Source: Actinomycetes bacterium | GTDB lineage: Bacteria > Actinomycetota > Coriobacteriia > Coriobacteriales > Eggerthellaceae | Direction: 5' to 3' | Assembly (NCBI GenBank): GCA_023394615.1 | Contig: JAEXAI010000017.1 | Coordinates: forward strand, 62,001 to 126,000 | DNA: 64,000 nt | In this document: piece by piece, positions 18,021 through 25,704 of the stretch | How positions within the stretch are numbered: the stretch's first letter is position 1 | Layout of the letters: every line of letters starts with the position of its first letter | The notes under the pieces: generated by a model | The model's database searches: none | What the model was told of the DNA's origin: nothing | What the model saw: the letters and a program-made list of their open reading frames with translations, nothing else | Program-made: the position numbers and the translations under genes

Positions 18021-18935
18021 TTACACCTTCAAGTAACGGCGCATGGCCAAAACGGAACCTAGGAGGCCGATAATCAAGCCCGCCAGCAGCAAACCGACGT
18101 AGATAAACACGTAAGACGAACCAGCGATGTCGAATGGCAGCCATGGGAGCGCCTCTTGCAGTTTGGGGATAGCCAAGCTGCGCAACAGCTGCAACACGAC
18201 GATGGCCAATGCTGCACCGATGATGGAGTGCAAAGCGCCTTCCATCAAAAACGGCCCGCGAATGAAGTTGTTCGAAGCACCCACCAAGCGCATGATGGCA
18301 ATCTCTTTACGACGAGCCAAAATGGAGAGCCTGATGGTGTTGTTGATAAACACGAATGCGATAAAGATGAGCAGCACGATGAGCGCGATGCCGATATAGC
18401 GCACGTAATTCGTGATCGTGAACAGCTTTTCAACGGTTTTCTGGCCGTATTTCAGCGAGTCGCCCGGATCGCTGGGATTGTCGCAGATCTTTTTGAACGT
18501 GGAATTGTCTTGAATTGCCAGCGCGATGGATTCCACCTGCTGCGCATCGGAAAGCTCCACGTCAATGGAGGCAGGCAAGGGATTTTGCCCGTCTAACTGA
18601 TCGACGATATCGGGATTGCTGGTCATGGAAGTCTTGAAATTCTCGAGCGCCTGATCCTTCGTGGTGAAGCTCACCGAAGCAACGCCGCTCATATTCTCAA
18701 TCTGGTTTTCCAGCGAATTGATATCCGAGGTGCTGGCATCATCGGCCACATAAGCCGTGATGGATACCTTGCTCTCAACCGAGTTGACTATTCCGTCAAT
18801 AACAAGGCCGCCGACAAGAAATATGCCGATAATCATAAGCGACAGGAATATCGTGACGATGGATCCGAGCGCTGTGGAAAGATTTCGTGCGAATCCCTTC
18901 AGGGATTCTGTAAAGAAGTATCCGATACTAGACAT
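18021..18935 (-). CDS. ftsX: Cell division permease FtsX
   Basis: Integral membrane partner of FtsE; the complex activates peptidoglycan hydrolases at division. The 304-residue protein has the FtsX layout: TM1 (about 20-45), an extracellular domain (about 50-165), then three TMs with the FtsX core AIMRLVGASNNFIRGPFLMEG at about 215-235. Its ATG overlaps the end of ftsE by 8 nt. Confidence 0.94.
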   Translation of the reverse strand: MSSIGYFFTESLKGFARNLSTALGSIVTIFLSLMIIGIFLVGGLVIDGIVNSVESKVSITAYVADDASTSDINSLENQIENMSGVASVSFTTKDQALENFKTSMTSNPDIVDQLDGQNPLPASIDVELSDAQQVESIALAIQDNSTFKKICDNPSDPGDSLKYGQKTVEKLFTITNYVRYIGIALIVLLIFIAFVFINNTIRLSILARRKEIAIMRLVGASNNFIRGPFLMEGALHSIIGAALAIVVLQLLRSLAIPKLQEALPWLPFDIAGSSYVFIYVGLLLAGLIIGLLGSVLAMRRYLKV

Positions 18936-19770
18936 CGAATCCGTACACCCCCCTATCTTGGTCGCGTGTGAGATGGCCTTTGTCCAGTGCGATAACGCGC
19001 CTGCGCATGTTGTCGACCATTTCGCGGTCGTGCGTGGCTACCAGCACTGTAGTGCCGGTGCGGTTGATTCGCTCGAGCAGGTCCATGATGCCGCGAGACG
19101 TTTGAGGATCAAGGTTACCAGTGGGCTCGTCGCAGATGAGCAGCGGCGGGCGGTTTACGATAGCGCGCGCGATAGAAACGCGCTGCTGCTCGCCGCCGGA
19201 AAGCTGATCGGGACGCTTGTTCAGCTTGTCCTGCAAACCGACCAGACGAAGCACTTCAGGAACCTGCGTTTTGATGACGTGGCGCGATTTCCCGATTACC
19301 TCGAGTGCGAACGCGACGTTTTCGAAAACCGTCTTGTTCGGCAGGAGTTTGAAGTCCTGAAAGACGCAGCCGATATTTCGACGCAAATACGGCACACGCC
19401 AGTTGCGCATGGTGGCCAAATCCTCGTCGGCAATATAAATATGGCCGTCAGATGGTTTAATCTCACGGATAATCATACGGATGAAAGTTGATTTACCGGA
19501 ACCGGAATGCCCCACGAGAAAAACGAATTCGCCAGCGTATACCTGAACCGATATATCGTTGAGCGCGGGTTTGCTTGGTTGGGCTGGATAGACCTTCGAC
19601 ACATGATCGAACGTGATAACCGGCGTGCCAGTCGGCTGAGGAGCAGAATCGATGTCCAAATCGGGCAACGTGCTTGATAACTGCGCCGTTACTTGCCTGG
19701 CATGACCCGCTCGTGCCCCCGCAGGACGCCCGCTGCGCGCAGGTACCCCTTGGTTGTTAGCGTTTGTCAC
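18928..19770 (-). CDS. ftsE: Cell division ATP-binding protein FtsE with N-terminal extension
   Basis: ABC ATPase of the FtsEX complex. Walker A GHSGSGKST, signature LSGGEQQRVSIARA and Walker B LLICDEPTGNLD are all present. The conserved ABC start (ITFDHVSKVYP) begins only at about residue 51, leaving about 50 residues rich in Ala, Gly, Arg and Pro that FtsE proteins usually lack. GTG at 19770 has GGAGCATTCT upstream, so the extension seems real. It lies downstream of the split transketolase rather than directly after prfB. Confidence 0.94.
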   Translation of the reverse strand: MTNANNQGVPARSGRPAGARAGHARQVTAQLSSTLPDLDIDSAPQPTGTPVITFDHVSKVYPAQPSKPALNDISVQVYAGEFVFLVGHSGSGKSTFIRMIIREIKPSDGHIYIADEDLATMRNWRVPYLRRNIGCVFQDFKLLPNKTVFENVAFALEVIGKSRHVIKTQVPEVLRLVGLQDKLNKRPDQLSGGEQQRVSIARAIVNRPPLLICDEPTGNLDPQTSRGIMDLLERINRTGTTVLVATHDREMVDNMRRRVIALDKGHLTRDQDRGVYGFDV

Positions 19771-19814
19771 AGAATGCTCCGTTCAAATAGTGATGTACTG
19801 AGACGCACTGAATT

Positions 19815-20798
19815 CTAGCAGACTCCCGTTTTCGCTTTAAGCTTCTTCACAGCTTCAACAATGGCTCGAGCATCCAAACAGAAGTAAGCCATCAATTCTT
19901 CAAATGATCCCGATTTCCCGAAACGGTCGTCCATGGCCACGAATTCGCATGGCGCTGGGTGGTTTCGCACAAGCGATTCGGACACGGCGGAGCACAGACC
20001 GCCTATACGGGAATGTTCTTCGCACACGACAGCGCAACCCGTTTTCGCCACGGATGCCACAATGGTGTCCTCGTCGAGCGGCTTTATGCAAAATGCATCG
20101 ATAACCTCGGCAGATATACCCTCTTCTGCCAGCATGTCAGCAGCGCGCAACGCTTGGTCTATCTCCACGCCGCACGCGATAAGGGACACGTCAGTGCCCT
20201 CGCGCAGCACATAGGCGCGCCCGATTTCCATCTGGGTGCCAGTCGCGTATACGGCTGGTAGCGAAGCGCGCCCCAAACGCACATACACGGGGCCCGGGGT
20301 GGCAGCGGCAAGCCGAATGGCGGATTCGGCCGCAACAAAGTCGGCTGGCACCAATACCCTCATGCCGGGCAGCCCGCGCATCAGTGATATATCTTCCAAC
20401 ATCTGATGGCTGCCGCCGTCGGGGCCCACCGATACGCCAGCATGCGTGGGGCACACTTTGACGTTCAAATTGGAATAAGCCACCGTATTGCGAATCTGAT
20501 CATATGCGCGGCCCGTGCCGAAAACGGCGAAAGACCCGGTAAATGCAATGTTTCCAGCCAAAGAAAGCCCGGCTGCCACATCGATCATGTTCTGTTCGGC
20601 TATGCCGCAGTTGAAAAACCTCTTCGCATCTTCGGGAGATGTCTGAGCGAATTTCTTTATCGTAGTCGAACCACTCAAGTCGGCATCCACAGCTACCACG
20701 GGCAACCCTTCAGCAGCCAATTGTGCCAAGGTCTGACCGAAAGCCGCGCGCGTGGCCTTTTTCTGCTGAGCTTCTTTTGGTGTAGCGAACTTAATCAT
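19815..20798 (-). CDS. Transketolase C-terminal subunit (split enzyme)
   Basis: Pyrimidine-binding and C-terminal half of a two-gene transketolase, which moves two-carbon units in the pentose phosphate pathway. MIKFATPKEAQQKKATRAAFGQTL starts the protein; CGIAEQNMIDVAAGLS (about residues 63-78) carries the Glu that activates thiamine diphosphate. The ATG at 20798 is preceded by GGAGGTTGTCG and overlaps the N-terminal subunit by 8 nt. Length 327 is normal for this half. Confidence 0.92.
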   Translation of the reverse strand: MIKFATPKEAQQKKATRAAFGQTLAQLAAEGLPVVAVDADLSGSTTIKKFAQTSPEDAKRFFNCGIAEQNMIDVAAGLSLAGNIAFTGSFAVFGTGRAYDQIRNTVAYSNLNVKVCPTHAGVSVGPDGGSHQMLEDISLMRGLPGMRVLVPADFVAAESAIRLAAATPGPVYVRLGRASLPAVYATGTQMEIGRAYVLREGTDVSLIACGVEIDQALRAADMLAEEGISAEVIDAFCIKPLDEDTIVASVAKTGCAVVCEEHSRIGGLCSAVSESLVRNHPAPCEFVAMDDRFGKSGSFEELMAYFCLDARAIVEAVKKLKAKTGVC

Positions 20799-21627
20799 CG
20801 ACAACCTCCTGGCCCTCAAGCTGTTCCAAGGCGAGCGCAAGCTGCTCTTTATTGGGGGCCTTACCATGCCAATCGACCTGGTTTTCCATAAAGGACACGC
20901 CTTTGCCTTTCACCGTATGCGCAACAATCATATGAGGCATATCGCCGCCTGCCGCTTTGCAACGGGAAAGCTCGGCCACAAGCGAATCCATATCGTGACC
21001 GTCCACCGTAGTGACGTCCCAACCGAATGCGGCGAATTTCTCATTCAAAGAACCCACCTGCACCACTTGGCGCACGTCGCCGTCTATCTGCAGGCCATTG
21101 GCGTCCACGATGGCCACCAGATTGCCCAGCTGCTCGTGAGCGGCGAACATGGCGGCCTCCCATACTTGGCCTTCCTCGCATTCGCCATCGCCTAGAACCG
21201 TGAACACACGCGCCTCGTTTTTCGCCAAACGCAAACCGCATGCAAGACCGGCGGAAATAGAAAGACCCTGGCCCAATGAGCCAGTGGACACTTCCACACC
21301 GGGGAGCAAACGGCAATCGGGATGACCTTGCAGCCGACTGCCCAGCTGGCGCAAGGTGGAAAGCTCTTCTTTGGGAAAATAGCCCGCATGGGCCAGCGTG
21401 GCATACAGAGCAGGGGCGGCATGGCCCTTTGCTAGAATGAAACGATCGCGTGTCGGGTCATCGGGATTTTGCGCGTCAAAGCGCAATACGCCGCCGAAAT
21501 ACAACGCGGTCAAGATATCGATGCACGACAGGGAACCTCCGGGATGCCCGCTTCCGGCCTGCGCAATCATACTCACGATATCGATGCGCATTTTTCTTGC
21601 CTGCTCTTGCAAACCTTGTGAATCCAT
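20791..21627 (-). CDS. Transketolase N-terminal subunit (split enzyme)
   Basis: Thiamine-diphosphate-binding half. SMIAQAGSGHPGGSLS (about residues 19-34), KGHAAPALYA, and the ThDP/Mg motif VLGDGECEEGQVWEAAMFAAHEQL...DANGLQIDG (about 141-177) are intact. The 278-residue length is typical for the split form common in anaerobes and archaea. AAAGGAACGGC precedes the ATG, 16 nt after the prfB stop. The pair sits between prfB and ftsE, which usually adjoin. Confidence 0.93.
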   Translation of the reverse strand: MDSQGLQEQARKMRIDIVSMIAQAGSGHPGGSLSCIDILTALYFGGVLRFDAQNPDDPTRDRFILAKGHAAPALYATLAHAGYFPKEELSTLRQLGSRLQGHPDCRLLPGVEVSTGSLGQGLSISAGLACGLRLAKNEARVFTVLGDGECEEGQVWEAAMFAAHEQLGNLVAIVDANGLQIDGDVRQVVQVGSLNEKFAAFGWDVTTVDGHDMDSLVAELSRCKAAGGDMPHMIVAHTVKGKGVSFMENQVDWHGKAPNKEQLALALEQLEGQEVVDD

Positions 21628-21643
21628 GCCGTTCCTTTCAGGT

Positions 21644-22732
21644 CTATTGCGACACGCGCCAGCGATGGTAGCCTATGACGAATTCCTCTATATCGCCCTC
21701 TAGCACCGCATCAACGTTGCCGGTTTCCACACCGCTACGTAAATCTTTCACCATTTGGTAAGGATAAAGCACGTAATTGCGAATCTGACTGCCAAATGAG
21801 TTCTCCATTTTCTCACCGCGCAAAGCCGCAAGCTCCTCGTTTCGCTTCTGCTCTTCCAACTCGTAGAGCTTCGCACGCAAAACGCGCCAAGCGGCCTCTT
21901 TATTGTGCAGCTGTGATTTCTCGTTTTGGCAGGTGACCACAGTACCCGTGGGCACATGGGTCAAACGCACCGCCGAATCGGTGGTGTTCACGCACTGGCC
22001 GCCCGGTCCGCTTGAACGGTAAACATCCACGCGCACGTCGGCCGGGTTGATATCGATTTCTATGTCGTCGGGCAGCACCGGCATCACTTCCACGCTCGCA
22101 AACGTGGTATGACGGCGCTTCTTGTCGTCAGTGGGCGAAATGCGCACCAGGCGATGAACACCTATCTCGCTTTTCAGCATGCCGTAGGCGAATCGGCCGT
22201 CCACCTGGAAACTGGCCCGCTCGAGTCCGATGACATCACCGGGCACGAGGTCGAGCACGGTCACGTTCCAGCCCTTTTTCTCAGCGTAGCGCGCGTACAT
22301 GCGATAGAGCATGTCGGTCCAGTCCTGGGCTTCCAAACCACCGCTGCCGGGATTCACCGTGACGATGGCGCTTCCCGCGTCGAAGCGTCCCGAGAACCAC
22401 GACTCAATCTCGAATGCATCTAGCATCGACGCAAGTTTGCCGATAGCCTCGTCGACCTCCGCTTCGAATTCAGGGTCTTCTGCTGCCAAATCGGCCGCAG
22501 TTTTAGCATCCTCGAGCACGCCGCATGCTTCCTTGAAAGATGTGAGAGTGTCGCGTATGTCGCTGGCCTGCTTCGTGATCTCTTGAGCATGGGATGCGTC
22601 ATCCCAAAAACCGGGTTGAGCGCTTTCCTTGTCCAGCTCGGCGAGCTTTTTTTGCTTGTCATCTATATGAAGGTAGGCATGCGCCTGGTCAAGGCGCTCG
22701 CCCGTGTTCTGTATGTCTTTTTCGTCAGCCAT
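21644..22732 (-). CDS. prfB: Peptide chain release factor 2
   Basis: Terminates translation at UGA/UAA. The frame is open throughout (362 residues), so the programmed frameshift of many prfB genes is absent. The hydrolysis motif GGQ is at residues 244-246 (SSGPGGQCVNT). The codon-recognition tripeptide position reads Ser-Pro-Thr at 199-201 (VRISPTDDKKRR) where RF2 normally has Ser-Pro-Phe. The rest of the sequence (TTDSAVRLTHVPTG, the C-terminal VKDLRSGVETGNV) is clearly RF2. The ribosome binding site is weak. It follows secA by 85 nt. Confidence 0.94.
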   Translation of the reverse strand: MADEKDIQNTGERLDQAHAYLHIDDKQKKLAELDKESAQPGFWDDASHAQEITKQASDIRDTLTSFKEACGVLEDAKTAADLAAEDPEFEAEVDEAIGKLASMLDAFEIESWFSGRFDAGSAIVTVNPGSGGLEAQDWTDMLYRMYARYAEKKGWNVTVLDLVPGDVIGLERASFQVDGRFAYGMLKSEIGVHRLVRISPTDDKKRRHTTFASVEVMPVLPDDIEIDINPADVRVDVYRSSGPGGQCVNTTDSAVRLTHVPTGTVVTCQNEKSQLHNKEAAWRVLRAKLYELEEQKRNEELAALRGEKMENSFGSQIRNYVLYPYQMVKDLRSGVETGNVDAVLEGDIEEFVIGYHRWRVSQ

Positions 22733-22817
22733 GCGCTACTTGTCTCTGTTGTGTCGGGTACTTCGGTCGAAAATGCTGTTGCGGCCTATGCCGCCCAAAT
22801 CATATGGCTCAACCTCG

Positions 22818-25589
22818 TCAAGCCCTGTTCGCGCCATGGCATTTCTTGAATTTCTTACCCGAGCCGCACGGGCACGGATCGTTGCGTCCCACGTTGGCAT
22901 AAGGGTCGTTTTTGTCCTTTTCGTAGGTGGTCGCCTTTTCTTGGGCGGGCTTGGGAGGCGCCGCCGGTACCCCTTGGGCATCTCGGGCTGCTTGCTGCAC
23001 GCGTTGGGCCGAAGTCGTATCGGAATTCTCAAGGGTATCCTGAGGATTCGAATAGCTGACCTTGCCCTCGAGCGGACTGCGCTCTTCGGGAACTGCAGGC
23101 TCTTCGCGCTGCGCTATCTGCAAACGCAACATCGTGCGCAGGAAAGACTCGTACATACCGGCGGTCATGGAACCGAAAGCATTGTGGGCTTCGTTTTTGT
23201 ATTCCACCAGAGGATCACGCTGGCCGAATGCGCGCAGGCCGATACCCACTTTGAGGTAATCCATGTCCTGCAAGTGGTTCATCCAACGCGTATCGATAAT
23301 GCGCAGCATCACTTGAGCCTCAAGCTTCTTCATGATGTCGTCGCCTAATACCTCGCGCTTCTCGTCATAGACGGATAAGAGCTTGTCGGAAATGGTCTCG
23401 ACCACCATATCGGGGTCATCCTCGTGGTCCATTTCCTCAACCAGAAGGTCGTTGCGCCCGTCTATCTCGGCAGTCCAGCGGTCCACAGCCTTCATGTCCC
23501 AGTCGTCGCTCGGTGTGCGGGCATCGCAGTTTTCCAGCACGATGGGTTCTACGCAATCATGCACGATCAGCGGTATGCGCTCGGTCATGTCCTTGCCGTC
23601 CAGAATCGCGTTGCGCTCTTCGTAGATAGCCTTGCGCTGCAAGTTCATTACATCGTCGTACTCCAGAACATTTTTACGTGCGGAGAAGTTCATCGATTCC
23701 ACTTGGCGCTGCGCATTCTCGATGGCTTTGGACACCATGGATGCCTGGATGGGCATATCTTCTGGCAGGTCGGTCTTTTCCATCATGGCCGATACCTTGT
23801 CCATACGATCGCCGCCGAACAGGCGCATCAAATCGTCTTCCAAACTCAGGTAGAACTGCGTGGTGCCCGGATCGCCCTGACGTCCGGAACGACCGCGCAG
23901 CTGATTGTCGATACGGCGGCTTTCATGGCGCTCAGTGCCAATCACGCACAGGCCCCCGGCGTCGACCACTTTGATGTGCTCGTCGTCGGTCACAGCCTTT
24001 GCGCGCTTCAAGGCATCTGCACGCTCAAGATCGGTGGCTTCTTCCAAATCGATGCCCTGATCGTAGAGAAAGTCATCGGAGAGCACTTCGGGATTGCCGC
24101 CCAAAAGGATGTCTGTGCCGCGGCCTGCCATGTTCGTAGCGATGGTAACCGCGCCTACACGACCGGCCTGCGCGATGATATGCGCCTCATGCTCATGGTT
24201 TTTCGCGTTCAACGTAGCGTGCTGGATGCCGCGCTTGTCGAGCAGACGCGACAAGCGTTCGGAATTCTCGATGGAAACGGTACCAATCAAGCAGGGCTGA
24301 CCGTTGTTGTGCCTCTCGGTCACATCGTCGGCCACTGCGTTGAATTTCGCTTCCACGTTGCGGTAGATCAGGTCGTTCTCGTCCTTGCGGATGAGCGGTT
24401 TGTTCGACGGGATGGCCGTGACGGGCAGCTTGTAAATCTCGCGGAACTCGGAATCCTCCGTCATAGCGGTACCGGTCATGCCCGAGAGTTTCTCGTAGAG
24501 GCGGAAGTAATTCTGCAGCGTGATGGTAGCCAGTGTTTGATTCTCTTGCTTGACCAGCACACCCTCTTTCGCCTCAATGGCCTGGTGCAGGCCTTCCGAC
24601 CAGCGACGGCCTTCCATGATACGGCCGGTGAACTCATCGACAATCTTCACTTCCCCGCCTGCGACCACGTAGTCTTTGTCGCGATGGAACATGAATTGCG
24701 CCTTTAGGGCCTGCTGCAGGTGATTGGGCATCTGACCTGTTGGGTCGTTGTATAAATCTTCAATGCCCAGCATGGTCTCCACTTTCACCAAACCGGATTC
24801 AGTGGTGTTGATGGTGTGCTTGGCCTCATCCATCTCAAAATCGACGCCTTCTTGCAAAGAGGGCATCACTCGCGCGAATTTCTTGTAGGTGTCAGCCGCC
24901 TGTGTGCCGGCGCCACTGATGATAAGGGGCGTACGAGCCTCGTCGATGAGAATGGAGTCGACCTCGTCGACCACGGCGAAATGATGACCGCGCTGCACGC
25001 GTTGCTCGGCTTTCGTGACCATGTTGTCACGCAGATAATCGAAACCGAATTCGGAGTTGGTGCCGTACGTGATATCGGCTTTGTACGCCGGTACTTTTGC
25101 CTCGAGCTTCATGCCGTTTTGAATCAAACCGACGTTCATGCCCATAAAGCGATATACGCGCCCCATCCATTCGCTGTCTCGTTTAGCCAGATAGTCATTG
25201 ACGGTAACGATATGCACGTTGTCGCCGCTCAGTGCGTTCAGATAGCCTGCCAGCGTGGATACAAGCGTTTTGCCCTCGCCTGTCTTCATCTCGGCAATCT
25301 GCCCATCGTTTAAGGCCATGCCACCTATGAGCTGCACGTCGAAATGACGCATGCCCAACGCTCGTTTGCTGGCCTCACGCACAGCGGCAAACGCCTCGGG
25401 CAGGATATCATCCTGCTTCTCGCCGTTTTCCATACGCTGGCGAAACTCACCTGTCAACGCACGAAGATCTTCGTCGTTGCGGCTTTCCATAGATGATTCA
25501 AAACCATTGATGCGGTCGACGACGCCTCTGTATTTCTTCAGTTGCTTGCCCTCACCCGTGGTCAAGATTTTGGAAAGGAAACCTGCCAT
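22818..25589 (-). CDS. secA: Preprotein translocase ATPase SecA
   Basis: Motor of the Sec pathway, driving proteins through SecYEG. The product has 923 residues: MAGFLSKILTTGEGKQLKKY start, Walker A MKTGEGKT at about 101-108, DEVDSILIDEARTPLIISG, and the IGRAGR-type helicase motif QLRGRSGRQGDPG. The C-terminus carries the zinc site CPCGSGKKFKKCHG used to bind SecB or lipids. ATG at 25589 is chosen over a longer GTG because the family starts here. Confidence 0.97.
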   Translation of the reverse strand: MAGFLSKILTTGEGKQLKKYRGVVDRINGFESSMESRNDEDLRALTGEFRQRMENGEKQDDILPEAFAAVREASKRALGMRHFDVQLIGGMALNDGQIAEMKTGEGKTLVSTLAGYLNALSGDNVHIVTVNDYLAKRDSEWMGRVYRFMGMNVGLIQNGMKLEAKVPAYKADITYGTNSEFGFDYLRDNMVTKAEQRVQRGHHFAVVDEVDSILIDEARTPLIISGAGTQAADTYKKFARVMPSLQEGVDFEMDEAKHTINTTESGLVKVETMLGIEDLYNDPTGQMPNHLQQALKAQFMFHRDKDYVVAGGEVKIVDEFTGRIMEGRRWSEGLHQAIEAKEGVLVKQENQTLATITLQNYFRLYEKLSGMTGTAMTEDSEFREIYKLPVTAIPSNKPLIRKDENDLIYRNVEAKFNAVADDVTERHNNGQPCLIGTVSIENSERLSRLLDKRGIQHATLNAKNHEHEAHIIAQAGRVGAVTIATNMAGRGTDILLGGNPEVLSDDFLYDQGIDLEEATDLERADALKRAKAVTDDEHIKVVDAGGLCVIGTERHESRRIDNQLRGRSGRQGDPGTTQFYLSLEDDLMRLFGGDRMDKVSAMMEKTDLPEDMPIQASMVSKAIENAQRQVESMNFSARKNVLEYDDVMNLQRKAIYEERNAILDGKDMTERIPLIVHDCVEPIVLENCDARTPSDDWDMKAVDRWTAEIDGRNDLLVEEMDHEDDPDMVVETISDKLLSVYDEKREVLGDDIMKKLEAQVMLRIIDTRWMNHLQDMDYLKVGIGLRAFGQRDPLVEYKNEAHNAFGSMTAGMYESFLRTMLRLQIAQREEPAVPEERSPLEGKVSYSNPQDTLENSDTTSAQRVQQAARDAQGVPAAPPKPAQEKATTYEKDKNDPYANVGRNDPCPCGSGKKFKKCHGANRA

Positions 25590-25704
25590 AGAAATGCCGT
25601 CTTTCACTCGTGTTTATCGAACTTTCTCACTCTAACACAGACGCTTTGAATGCAAAGGAAATACATACGCGAAACGATATGCGCGAACACCCTCGCTCAG
25701 CTCG

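Noticed and set aside
22600..22732. Programmed +1 frameshift in prfB
   Set aside because: The RF2 frame is continuous from ATG 22732 to the stop; no in-frame early UGA or CUUUGA slippery site.
23424..24707. 427-codon plus-strand open frame
   Set aside because: Lies entirely antisense to secA, whose motifs are intact; the product has no recognisable domain.
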